From Populus alba (taxonomy: Eukaryota; Streptophyta; Magnoliopsida; Malpighiales; Salicaceae): a DNA stretch of 64,000 nt. The DNA lies in contig NC_133287.1 in NCBI RefSeq assembly GCF_005239225.2, positions 2,833,493 to 2,897,492 on the forward strand, read 5' to 3'. Under the pieces are notes generated by a model. The model had not been told where the DNA came from and did not search any database. It saw only the letters and a program-made list of their open reading frames with translations. Of this stretch, positions 1 through 10,300 are shown in pieces (the first letter of the stretch is position 1; each line of letters begins with the position of its first letter). A program made the position numbers and the translations under genes.

Positions 1-389
1 TTATACAATTGAGCCCCTGATTTGACCCAATAAATTCCTAAAAAATATATTTTGGCCCCAGAACTTAAATTTCTCCAAATTAAAGCCCAAATTGACTTAA
101 AAATCAATTTTTCTTGGAATCAAATCTTCTATAAATTCAAATAAAAATCCAATGAAGTCCATAAACATCTAAATTTGGGCTTTTCTCCTCAAAATTCAAA
201 TTTTCCTTCTAAACAGAGCCCTCATCCTTCAAGAATATACTGTCCAAAATCCATCTTTGTATTTTTAACCTCCTTGACCAATTTTTCTGACCACTTTCTG
301 GGCGCTACTGCCTCCTGTTATTTTTCTAGCCCCTTTTGGCTATTTATTTTATTTATCTTTTTTTGGGGACCCAAAAATGGGTTACAACA
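1..389 (-). repeat. 3' LTR, partial (element sense)
   Basis: First 389 bases of the 3' LTR in element sense, beginning at 389 with TGTTGTAACC. It matches 7040-7428 except at two positions, about 0.5% divergence. The remainder continues beyond the left edge. The 100-residue reading frame here has no recognisable domain and recurs in the other LTR; I treat it as chance. Confidence 0.9.
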
Positions 390-404
390 GATGCCCCCTC
401 TTTA
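390..404 (-). other. Polypurine tract of the retrotransposon
   Basis: On the minus strand the sequence just before the 3' LTR reads AAAGAGGGGG (403-394) followed by CATC and then the LTR start TGTTG. A purine run at this spot is the usual plus-strand DNA primer in LTR elements, and it confirms the minus-strand orientation. Confidence 0.7.
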
Positions 405-563
405 TAAAGCTTACGGAGCAGGGGTTTTGCGCAGTAAGATTTATAAAGATAAACCAAAACTGAACTCCCGAAACTGATCTGGTTGGAGCTTGATCGCTCT
501 GAAACTTTGTCTTTACAGCAATCCTCCTCAACCCAAAAACTATGATCAAAATTTAATCATCTC

Positions 564-755
564 GAGATCCCTTCTGACGATCTCCTTTAACCCCAAAAAC
601 TTGGAATCCCATCCGGCGATTCTTCTTAACCAAGGCTAAAATATGAAGTCCCTTCTAGCGACCTCCTTTGACCAATATCGAAATGCGAGATCCCTTCTGG
701 CGATCTCAATCAACTTGGAATCTCATCTGACAATTCCTTTACTCAACCAAATACA
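564..755. repeat. Hairpin tandem repeats, block 1
   Basis: Short units each consisting of a six-base arm, a nine-base loop and the complementary arm, separated by about 15-25 bases. Examples are GAGATC-CCTTCTGAC-GATCTC (564-584) and GAGATC-CCTTCTGGC-GATCTC near 687. Other units use GGAATC/GATTCC or GAGGTC/GACCTC arms with nearly the same loop. Some copies here carry one mismatch. The block lies in the 3' untranslated region of the retrotransposon. Confidence 0.85.
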
Positions 756-764
756 AAAATGCGT

Positions 765-1248
765 AATGGTCTCATTGTATGGGTGACCTACCCAAGAAAA
801 ATGATGGTCTCATTGTATGGGTGACCTACCCAGAAAAAAATGAAGAATGGTCTCATTGTACGGGTGACGAACCCTAGTGCTGGTCTCATTGTACGGGTGA
901 CGAACCCTAGAAAAATGATGAATGGTCTCATTGTACGGGTGACGAACCCTAGTGCTGGTCTCATTGTACGGGTGACGAACCCTAGAAAAATGATGGTCTC
1001 ATTGTATGGGTGACCGACCCAAGAAAAATGTTGGTCTCATTGTACGGGTGACGAACCCTAGTGTTGGTCTCATTGTACGGGTGACGAACCCTAGAAAAAT
1101 GATGGTCTCATTGTATGGGTGAGAAACCCAAGAAAAAAGATGGTCTCATTGTATGGGTGACGAACCCAAGAAAAAAGATGGTCTCATTGTATGGGTGACG
1201 AACCCAAGAAAAATGATGGTCTCATTGTATGGGTGACCTACCCAAGGG
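765..1248. repeat. Minisatellite of about 33-43 bp units, 13 copies
   Basis: The phrase GGTCTCATTGTA followed by (T/C)GGGTGAC occurs 13 times between 765 and 1248. Two variants alternate: one reads TATGGGTGACCTACCCAAG or close to it, the other TACGGGTGACGAACCCTAG. Each contains a GGGT...ACCC inverted pair around a five-base loop. The array sits between blocks of a second repeat type within the retrotransposon 3' region. Confidence 0.9.
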
Positions 1249-1285
1249 GAAGAATTCTGTAAACTCCATGCTTTTCTAAGAAATG

Positions 1286-1950
1286 GTTTCAATATGAGGT
1301 CCCTTCTAGCGACCTTCCTTGATGAATGTCGAAGTACGAGATCCCTTCTGGCGATCTCAAATAACTTGGAATCCCATCTGGCGATTCCTTTTATTCAAAG
1401 CTGAAATATGAGGTCCTTTCTGGCGACCTTCATCGAAATATGAGATCCCTTCTGGCGATCTCCTTTAGCCAAACAACTTGGAATCCCATCTGGCGATTCC
1501 TTTTACCAAAGCTGAAATTTGAGGTCCCTTCTAGCGACCTCCATTGATGAATATCGAAAACGAGACCCCTTCTGGCGATCTCAAACAACTTGGAATCCCA
1601 TCTGGTGATTCCTTTTATTCAAAGCTGAAATATGAGGTCCCTTCTGGCGACCTTCATCGAAATATGAGATCCCTTCTGGCGATCTCCTTTAGCCAAACAA
1701 CTTGGAATCCCATCTGGCGATTCCTTTTATACCAAAGCTGAAATTTGAGGTCCCTTCTGGCGACCTCCATTGATGAATATCGAAAACGAGACCCCTTCTG
1801 GCAATCTCAAACAACTTGGAATCCCATCTGGTGATTCCTTTTATTCAAAGCTGAAATATGAGGTCCCTTCTGGCGACCTCCATCGAAATACGAGATCCCT
1901 TCTGTCGATCTCAACAACTTGGAATCCCATTTGGCGATTCCTTTTTACCG
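1286..1950. repeat. Hairpin tandem repeats, block 2, with about 226-bp higher-order period
   Basis: Units like those of block 1, ordered into a larger repeat: GAGGTC, GAGACC/GAGATC, GGAATC, GAGGTC, GAGATC, GGAATC hairpins, then again. The same sentence starts near 1511 and again near 1738, a spacing of about 226 bases. Short reading frames at 1544-1741 and 1770-2111 encode recurring PSGD peptides only because the DNA repeats; I do not call them genes. The loop CC(T/A)TCTGGC is the most constant part, the arms vary but stay complementary. Confidence 0.88.
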
Positions 1951-2864
1951 AATGCTATCGATGTCGTTCTTCCTGCTGGCAGGGTTTGAAAACCATTATC
2001 TTCTCTTCTTGTTGTTCTAGAATCAACTCAATGATTCTTTCTTCGTCCATAATCTTGTTGGAATGCACTAAGATCTCCTCCTGTAACAATCCAAAAACAT
2101 ACATGCCATGATTTATGATTAGATGCAATGCGTGTATTCGTACCTGGTTTTGAAACATAGGCCCCATCCTCTTCTTCTAGTTCATGAGACTCCCTCTTAA
2201 CATGAACTTGCTTTTGAAGTCGTATGCTAGATTCATCTCTCGTGTTGCCTATCATATTCTTGGAGCAGGAGTCTTTGACTTTCTTCAAGTAGTCCTTTTC
2301 TCAAAATGTATGACTTGTATTTGCCTTTTTGTCATGCTTTTGTCAAATGCTTTAGCTTGGTTTTCAAATCTATAGGCTTTCGTAAAACTTTTCATAAAAC
2401 ATCTCGTCTTGCCCCCAGTGTAGGGGTGCGATATAAGTCTGGGCTTTTATATAAAGAATAAATCCATTCAGCCAGTGATAAACTTTTTTAGTGAGTGAAG
2501 GGATAATGATTTTTTTTTTTTTTTAATTTCAAAATACACATTGTTATGGTTGATAAACTCTATTCTTTAAATGACAAATACAGATGATTATAAAGTGACC
2601 ACTTAATCATTTATCCATGCAATTCATTATGCTATCAATGATAGGGTTGTACTTTAGGGTTAGCTTTTCTTAAATTTCACCTTTGACCGATTTATGATAC
2701 TTTCTTTGTAACCACTCAACTTTGTTTAAAAAGGTGCATAATCTCATCATTTATTTAAAGAAAAGGTGGGCTCAAAGACAAACACAAAAACTGGCTGACA
2801 CATGAGCTCTGATTGCCCACTAGAGAAAATAAAAGCAATGACAAAAGCAAATGACAAAAACATG
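1951..2864 (-). other. Retrotransposon internal non-coding region
   Basis: Between the hairpin arrays and the end of the gag frame. It holds short unrelated reading frames, a T run at 2510-2524, and no domain I recognise. There is no pol sequence here, which is why the element is called gag-only. Confidence 0.6.
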
Positions 2865-4506
2865 CTAAGGCAAATAAAGTTGTTTTACATTTTGAAAACT
2901 ACGAGAAGTTCTTGGGTCAACCGGTTTTGAAACTTCTTCTATTGTGTGGAAAGTCAACCGAGGCAATGCTTCATCTTCCTTCCCCACTTGCGTTTCCTTG
3001 TCATCTCTTTCGATCTTACCTTCTTCATTATTGACAATTCTTGACCAAGGTTTTCCAGCCCTTTATCCACTATTACTTGCGTCATGACTAGGCAATGGTT
3101 TTGAATTGATGTTGGGTGGGTCTTCAAATGACACCCATCCTATCTTGATGAGCTCCAACAACCTTTTCTTGAAAGCATAACACGTTTCAAGACCATGCCC
3201 GGGGATACCAGCATGGTACTCGCAAGCCAATTCGGGCTTGTACCAGATAGGGAATGGTGGCTGTAGTGGTAATGTGGGGATAGGAGCTATTTGTCCAATG
3301 CTCAGTAATTTGGCATACATGTCCTTCAAAGGCATGGGTAATGGCGGTAGTTGTTCTGAAATGTATCTTGTGTTTGGTCTTTGGTGGTTGTTTTGGGTGT
3401 TTGACTGGTCATTTGTTTGATTAGGGAAAAAAGGTTTGTTAAAGTTTATGTGGGCCACATGGGAGGTAGGTATTTGTGGGTTATATGAATCCGTTATCTT
3501 GTCATTGGACCCCACCTTCGAAGTTGTTAACGGGACCTTTCAATTTTCTTCCGAAAAAACCCTTTGTCTCCGATGGCTCAATTATGCGTCCAGCTTTAAT
3601 CCCTTGCTCTATTCTTTCCGCTATGCGTACAACATCATAGAAATGTTGAGATGAGCTACCCATTAAATGCTCATAGTAGGGTGCCTTGAATGTGTTGGCG
3701 AACAAAGTCACCATCTCCGTTTCTATCAAAGAGGGTTGCACATGCATGGCCTCGTCCCTCCATCTTTGCGCATAAGCCCTTACTGATTCTTGGCTTCTCT
3801 TTTCCATTGACATAAGGCTTGTTCGATCCGGAGCAATTTCCAAATTAAACTTGTATTGCTTAAGGAAAGCCTCAACTAAATCCTTCCATTTCTTAATCCT
3901 GGCATTATCCAGCCTCATGTACCAACTTAACGCTGACCCCGATAGACTGTCTTGGAAAAAGTAGATCAGTAACTTATCGTCATGAATCACCTCAGTCATC
4001 TTATTGCAATAAGATCGAAGGTGAGTGTTTGGGCATTCCAACCCAGTGTACTTTATAAACTCAGGTATCCTAAAATCTTTTGGTACCGTGATGTTAGGTA
4101 CCAAGCATATTTCAGACGCTCGCATGGGGTCAAACCAGTCATTTCCCTCGACTGCTCTTAACCTTTCTTCTAAGGCTGATATCTTGTCATCGTTCATAAA
4201 ACCAGTTGACCTATTATCGGAAGGCCCATCTGCTGTCAAATCTACAGTGATGTGAGCTTGAGGGGGCTGAACGGGAATGGCAGGTGTAAAGTGCTGCCCC
4301 GTCACTGAATCTGCCCCCAAGTTCTGAGATACCCCCGGGACATGAACTGATGGTGCTCCTATAGGTGGTTGGGTAGACGTTCCCTCCCCATTCTTGGCTC
4401 TTAAAAGTTGCTCAAGCAGATTGGTCATTCGAGATACTTTATTCTTTACGGCTTCCAATTCACTTTGGTAGTGGGATTCTAGGATGGCTCTCTCTTCATT
4501 CTCCAT
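2865..4506 (-). pseudogene. Retrotransposon gag, frameshifted and with one in-frame stop
   Basis: The first open part starts at ATG 4506 and runs to a stop at 3504-3502 (334 residues). Residues 1-40 look like a coiled coil. Residues about 120-290 are the capsid-like retrotransposon gag region, with the W-Y-R and F...Y pattern seen around WYMRLDNARIKKW and a later RAYAQRWRDEA segment. The reading shifts by one base near 3515 in a G-rich run and goes on in a second frame (3515-3063). That part carries a knuckle-like CEYHAGIPGHGLETC at its residues 98-112, typical of Tat/Ogre-type gag. After a TAA at 3065-3063 the same frame stays open to a TAG at 2867-2865. The upstream GTG at 3515 is not a likely real start. 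Either the copy is mutated or the shift is a sequencing error in a homopolymer. Confidence 0.85.
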
Positions 4507-5071
4507 TCTTGATCTTAAACGGGTTTGATGTACTCTGGGTGTGGGACCTATGTTTCACGATCTGGAATGCATATGATAATTTAAAAACAAAATGCGTGAT
4601 GAAAATGTGATGCACAAGTGATGTGTGATGAGTATAATATTGCAAATAAGATACATAACCTAAGGACCAGCTCTATTTATTAAGTGAGAGTGGGTAGTTT
4701 TTCTATCTAGTCTTGAAGGGTCTCATATCTGCCCAGTGACGTTCTTCGTAAAGACAGTATAGGGGCGTTGCAAGGAACAATTAAGACACGTATGCCCACC
4801 ATTACCAAGCAGGCACTCAGATATGAGTTGGGTGTTTCACGCATTTAAACCCTGACCAATAGTCTTAGGGTAAATCGCTAATTCCCCACTTAACTTAAGG
4901 CTTGTGTGTGCTTCTCAAAATAAAAGCAAGTGATGCATGGGACAATTTTATACAATGCATAAATAATACGCGTAAAATAAAAAACAAACATGCAAATAAA
5001 CGGAAAGGCATATTAACAATAAACACACAAAAACACAAACAAATCAGACAAAAACAAAGCTTAGTCTACAA
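4507..5071 (-). other. Retrotransposon leader between primer site and gag
   Basis: Untranslated leader in element sense. No upstream reading frame of note. The extra ORF that full Ogre elements have upstream of gag is absent. Confidence 0.55.
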
Positions 5072-5091
5072 GGTCCCCAGCGGAGTCGCCA
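5072..5091 (-). other. Primer-binding site (tRNA type)
   Basis: On the minus strand, three bases after the LTR end, the sequence reads TGGCGACTCCGCTGGGGACC. It starts with TGG, complementary to the universal tRNA CCA end. I recall this type as the tRNA-Arg-like primer site of Ogre/Tat elements; comparison with tRNA 3' ends would settle it. Confidence 0.8.
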
Positions 5092-5769
5092 TTCTGTCGC
5101 ACGTGTGCGGCGTCGCGGCGAAAATTATATATTGTGTTTCCATTTTCTTAATCTACCATGTAAATCTATATATATCTATAGGGATAAAAAAAAAGTCTTT
5201 TATTGGTAGAAAATGGAATGGGAGTCGCCACCTAGTATTTTGGTCACTAGGAACCCTAACTGGTCTCAGAGATCGGGTACGGGGACTGGTTGCGTAAAGG
5301 GAAGGTATTAGCACCCCAAATACGCCCTACCTAAGGTAAGCTGCATTGTTTTATTGTCTGATAAAAACTAAGGTATTTTCGTGTTTTCCTAGATGTTGGT
5401 CTGTCTATGGTTCAAGAAAAATCCTCCTCGGTAAGAAAGACTTTATCTTATCGGGTAAAATCATAACCGTTCTAACGTCCATACCAAAATTTCATTAATA
5501 ATATTTAGGAATACGTTTTACGTATAAATTCGTAATCCCAAATACTAAAAGAAAACAAAAAAAAAAAAGATTTTTTGATTTTTTGATTTTTTGAAATATT
5601 GGCCTAGTTCTCATGGCTTAAATAAACTGGTTATTAAAGCCAAAATGCATGCTAATACATATATTGTTTTGAAAATTTTCTTTGTTTGTGTGAAAATATG
5701 ATGTTATAATATTTATATATATATATTGGAGAGACTAGGCCGTATGCATGAAAACAAAACCCTTTTTTG

Positions 5770-6100
5770 GAAAATATTTATTTTTTGATGTTTTAACAAA
5801 AAATCGGGTATTTTAATACTGGGTTTGTATTCTTACTGTATAAAAATACAACCCAATATTAATCCACTTTGATAAAAATATGCAGAAAAATCAACAATAT
5901 TTTTAGGGACTTTTTAGAATTTTTTTGAAAGCAAAAACATTTTTTATTCTGAAAATCTTTGATATTTTGACGAAAACCGGGTATTTTTAACACTGGTTTT
6001 GTATCTTTACGGTATAAAAATACAAACCAACATTAAACCACTTTGACAAAAACATGCAGAAAAATCAACAATATTTTTTAAGATTTTTCAAAATATATTT
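5770..6100. repeat. Two-copy tandem repeat inside the LTR, about 174 bp
   Basis: The phrase TGCAGAAAAATCAACAATAT occurs at 5881 and again at about 6055, and the preceding segment (CGGGTATTTT...TATAAAAATACAA...CCACTTTGA) is also doubled. The copies differ at several positions, so the duplication predates this insertion. Confidence 0.8.
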
Positions 6101-6180
6101 TTTAAAGAAAAAATATACATATATATATACATATATAATATAATATATAATATAATAATACACACACACATATATATATA

Positions 6181-6250
6181 ATTCACGTCCTGCGTGAACA
6201 GTAGGACGTGAATTATATTTCACGCCTACTGTTCATGCAGTGAACAGTAG
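6181..6250. repeat. Cluster of competing inverted repeats in the LTR
   Basis: ATTCACGTCCT (6181-6191) is complementary to 6203-6213. CTACTGTTCA (6226-6235) is complementary to TGAACAGTAG at both 6195-6204 and 6241-6250, so two different hairpins exclude each other. In element sense the cluster lies about 300 bases past the TATA box, inside the transcribed leader. Confidence 0.85.
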
Positions 6251-6540
6251 ACAGGGAGGAAGAAGAAGAAAAGGAGGAAGAAGAAGAAGAAAAAGGAGGA
6301 AAGGAAAAGGAAGGAGGAGGAAAGGAAGAGGGGCTCACTTGGCCGAAGAGGTTGTGGCTGCTGCGATGAGGTGGTTCAGCCGGTGGTTGCAGCGGTGGAG
6401 TTGGAGGAAGACGGCGTCGGTTTCCTGTTGCAGAGGAAGAAAGAAGAACAAGAAAAATCTGCAGAAATTGGGCGAAAATGCTGGTTTTTGGCTGACTTTG
6501 GACCTGAATTTTTTTAACCCTCAGATCATCAAATCCGACT

Positions 6541-6550
6541 CTATTTATAG
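6541..6550 (-). promoter_or_regulatory. LTR TATA box
   Basis: CTATAAATAG on the minus strand. The equivalent sites in the two related LTRs are at 61568-61577 (plus) and about 17161-17170 (minus), so the position is conserved. It would drive transcription of the retrotransposon genome toward gag. Confidence 0.65.
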
Positions 6551-7428
6551 GATGTGGAAGAGGGCAATCTTGTCTACGTTGGGGAAAAATTGCAGCCCTT
6601 GATTCAATTGGGAAACATCTCAACCGTTGGCTCAAAGTGGGCACCTCGAGCTGCCAAATTTGGCAGCTCCAGGCTGTGAACTGCCCGAGGTGGCCACTTT
6701 GAGCCACTCAACGGAGCCGTTTCTAACTTTTCCGACCCGACCGGACCATTCTCCGGGATAAAGGGGTTTCATGTGGATATGTTGGTGCAAGTTTTGTCGG
6801 ATTTGGAGGCCACACGAGCCGGAAAACGCGCCTGGAAAGCAGCCACTCAGGCAGCTTTTTGAGGAAGAAAGTGAACAGTAACCAGCCGATTTTTTTAATT
6901 AGTCCTCCAGTTTTCAAATTCTTCAATTTGACCCCGAATCAATACAATAAAGCACCCCTATTTACGCGCCTTTTCCAAATTGGTCCCTGGTTTCGGATTT
7001 TCACAATTAAGTCCCCAATTGGCCCTTAAACTTCAATATTTATACAATTGAGCCCCTGATTTGACCTAATAAATTCCTAAAAAATATATTTTGGCCCCAG
7101 AACTTAAATTTCTCCAAATTAAAGCCCAAATTGACTTAAAAATCAATTTTTCTTGGAATCAAATCTTCTATAAATTCAAATAAAAATCCAATTAAGTCCA
7201 TAAACATCTAAATTTGGGCTTTTCTCCTCAAAATTCAAATTTTCCTTCTAAACAGAGCCCTCATCCTTCAAGAATATACTGTCCAAAATCCATCTTTGTA
7301 TTTTTAACCTCCTTGACCAATTTTTCTGACCACTTTCTGGGCGCTACTGCCTCCTGTTATTTTTCTAGCCCCTTTTGGCTATTTATTTTATTTATCTTTT
7401 TTTGGGGACCCAAAAATGGGTTACAACA

Positions 7429-8399
7429 CTATATAGATGGGTGTGGTTGTATGACTGTATAGGGCAGAATCTAAAGAGTATAAATGTATTGCTGGATTTT
7501 TAATTATTGATTGCATACCTTTAATTTCTTTAATTTGATTTCCTTAGATATTATGTAGATCCACTTTCCCACAGATATCCCTTTTTAACTCATCTATGGA
7601 AATGGTAACTAAAAACCCTCAAAGTTTACCCTTTATTTGTCCAATTTATTCAATTCAATCTAATTAGGGTAAACTTTATTAAATTTTAAGATGAATTCCA
7701 ATCAAGATTTCCAAAAATGTTCACGAAATAAAACAAATTACCTTTTTTCAAGAAAATTAAAAAAAAAATTCAAAGATTTAGCTCCTTAAACATCTTCAAT
7801 AGAAGTTTTTTCGAAAATTTATTTATTCTTTCTTAAATACTTTAAAAAAAAAAATTAATGACCGAGTATTGTGGTAACCTTATTAGTTATTAGATTCTTA
7901 AAAATAATATGAAAAAAAATTATTTTTTAATTCTTAAAACATTTTTTAAACTTTTTGTTTTTATTTTAAATTGACATTTTAATTCTTTAAGCCTTTCCAA
8001 AATTTTAATTGTCATCCAATTTAGTACAATTGATTAAATTGACTAAATCTTGCAAACATACGGTAAATTTTGACAAAATCTTATTATTATTATTATTATT
8101 GGTACAATAGCAAGAGTAATTTTGAGGGGATTTATCCCACATTAACTTATTTCGATCTCTCATTCTTTAATGGGCTTGATGGATTGATCTTAACTGTTAT
8201 TATATAAAAAAAAATTAATAAATAAAAATAAAAATAAAAATATCAATGAAATAATTTTTTTGCTATGTCTTTTGATGTACACCAAAAACATTTTTTTATT
8301 AGTGTATATAGAAGAAATTACAATAAAAGAACAATAAAAGAACAAAAAAGAAAAAAATGACATGTAATTGTTTAAAAAGTTGCAACCTAGATATGATCA
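7429..8399. other. AT-rich intergenic DNA
   Basis: No gene recognised. Contains poly-A/T runs and a short ATT repeat near 8081-8100. Confidence 0.6.
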
Positions 8400-9400
8400 C
8401 TAAAAAGCTTAACTAATCAATAAAAATTTTATGGTCCGAGATTGGTTACGTAAAAAAAAAGATATTATTACCCTTTAAACGTCCTACTTTAGACATATTG
8501 CATTGATGTCTCTACCTTAAATTATTAAGAGTTTGTTGAATTATACTATGATGGTCTACTTATAATCTTCTTGAGTTAATATTTGACTACGAATACTTCC
8601 AATTCTAGCGTTAGTAAATATTATGTAGTCTAGAAAGAAAAGAAAAGACATATATGATATTTTTTACTATGGTGCCAGCGATTAAACCAATAAAAAGAAT
8701 TGAAATAAAAATACACATATATTTTTATTTTAGGAGAGGAAAAAAAATCATATTCTAGATTTATATTTTACAGTAAAAATTTACAGATCAAATATTTATT
8801 GAAATCATTAAAAAAAAAATGAGGAACCCATAAATAAATTAAAAAAGATCTAAATTTTTTTTTAAAAAAAATTTCTGACATTCAAAAAGATCTATTTAGC
8901 TGGATATCAAAATAAAAAGGGATGAATTAAAAGATACAAGACATATTGTGTTTTTCCAAATATGCCCTTGACCAAAAAAAAATTGAGCTGGCTGGACCTT
9001 AGACTGAGGCCCAGCCTGACCTCCATTGTTCTCCCTTTTTTTGGGATAGATCCAGTCCAATTGTATTAGCTGGGTTGGATTCAGCAAGACCAACCCGGTT
9101 AGTAACTTGGTTTTTATTTACAAGGTAAACTAGGATTCATCTTTGCTTTTGGCTTCCTCTCTTTTCTACTCTTTGTTTCTTTTTGGGTTTTTTTGTTTCT
9201 CCTTCTTTCCATGTTCTCTTTGTTAGTTAAATTTTCTATGTATTTTTTATCTTTGTTTTTTTTTTTCTGGTTTTCTTTTTGTCTTTATTATGTTTTTTCT
9301 CTCCTCATGTTTGCTTGTTCTCTCTATGTTTTTGTCCTGGGTTATGTATCTAGAAATAAAATTAATATAAAAATAGTTTGGATGTAAAGTCTATAATATC
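8400..9400 (-). repeat. Decayed LTR remnant of the same broad family
   Basis: 8430-8500 (GAGATTGGTTACGT...TATTATTACCC) resembles 5270-5340 of the intact LTR (GACTGGTTGCGT...GTATTAGCACCCC). 8990-9100 has the GGCCCAGCC/GGGTTGG wording seen in the solo LTR near 62040. Heavily mutated; the limits are approximate. Confidence 0.4.
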
Positions 9401-9643
9401 TCAAAAAGGTATATTTGATATTTTTCTAAAAATAATTCTTTATCATTTGAGAAAAAAAGGTTAATTGCAATCAATTCCCCAATTTTAAATTTAATACCAA
9501 TTTAGCCCTCAAGAAAAAAAAATCAGCTCCTCACTCATCAGTCTTTTGCGTAATCTATGGTTTGTTGAATTATAAAAAGTAAATTATTTTTCATTTTAAA
9601 TAAAAAATGAAAAATATCTTAATAGCAATAATAATAATAAATT

Positions 9644-9678
<35 letters not shown>

Positions 9679-9987
9679 ATAATAATTGTGTCGTGACTTT
9701 ACTTTTACCGAAGGAAAATCAAACACATTGTTGTTTACCTGGTCATAATAAAATAGAACGCTCTCCTTTGATGGACTACCATACTGATTAAAATTGTTTT
9801 TTTTTTTTTAAATAACACAGTTGTTTTGAAAATAAAAAATAAAAATAAATTGTGTTCAGAAAAGTATTGTGAAATAATAATTCCTTTCAAAGTTTCATAA
9901 TTAGTTTTAAAAAGTTTTAGATAAAAAGCTAATTATGCTAAATAAAACATGAAAATTACCCTAAAACATTATATCAAAAGTAAGTTG

Positions 9988-10058
<71 letters not shown>

Positions 10059-10300
10059 GTTTACACATTGAGAATTTATCTAAATTTACATATGTGAACT
10101 TGTTATTGATATTAAAAGACTATATGAATTTAAAATAGTGATTTAAGAGTAGACCATAATTATATAGCCTAAACTTTACTTTTGAAATATATGCGATATA
10201 TGAACTTGAGGAGAACATAATGGTTACTTAGGATTTGACCCATTCAACTTGATTATGATCACAATGAGCTAAAAGATCGTCACTCACACTTGACAACTTT
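9401..10300. other. AT-rich intergenic DNA with microsatellites
   Basis: Contains an ATT-type repeat at about 9643-9680 and a long TA repeat at 9988-10055. No gene seen. Confidence 0.6.
9988..10055. repeat. (TA)n microsatellite
   Basis: About 34 TA dinucleotides in an uninterrupted run. Confidence 0.95.

Larger units (their letters stand above)
1..7428 (-). mobile_element. Gag-only LTR retrotransposon, Ty3/Gypsy Tat/Ogre-like (3' end outside window)
   Basis: Bases 1-389 repeat 7040-7428 with only two substitutions seen by eye (positions 27 and 154), so these are parts of two LTRs of one element. In element sense (minus strand) the order is 5' LTR (7428-5095), a three-base spacer, primer-binding site (5091-5072), leader, gag (4506 to about 2865), a repeat-filled 3' untranslated region, a purine tract (403-394), then the 3' LTR from 389 leftwards off the window. 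No protease, reverse transcriptase, RNase H or integrase frame is visible in the 4.7-kb internal region, so it must depend on enzymes from another element. The gag type, the primer site and the 3' tandem repeats fit the Tat/Ogre branch; that assignment is by memory of the family. The duplication next to the 5' LTR would be CTATA (7429-7433); its partner lies outside. Confidence 0.85.
5095..7428 (-). repeat. 5' LTR, 2334 bp
   Basis: Bounded by TGTTGTAACC (minus strand from 7428) and GCGACA (ending at 5095), giving the usual TG...CA ends. It contains a TATA box on the minus strand at 6550-6541, a purine/pyrimidine-skewed stretch at about 6250-6340, a hairpin cluster (6181-6250), and an internal two-copy repeat (about 5780-6090). 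The reading frames inside, such as the proline/serine-rich one at 6213-6707, are by-products of skewed composition. Related LTRs lie at 61218-62912 and about 15930-18033. Confidence 0.92.

Noticed and set aside
541..1950. CRISPR-like look of regular short repeats
   Set aside because: This is plant nuclear DNA, the spacers are themselves repeats, and there are no cas genes.
1544..2111. Two frames with repeated PSGD peptides
   Set aside because: They follow from the 226-bp DNA repeat and are antisense to the element; no start context or domain supports coding.
6213..6707. 164-residue minus-strand frame rich in Pro/Ser, and the plus-strand frame at 6240-6602
   Set aside because: It lies in the LTR over a purine/pyrimidine-skewed tract; such tracts lack stops on both strands, and no domain is visible.
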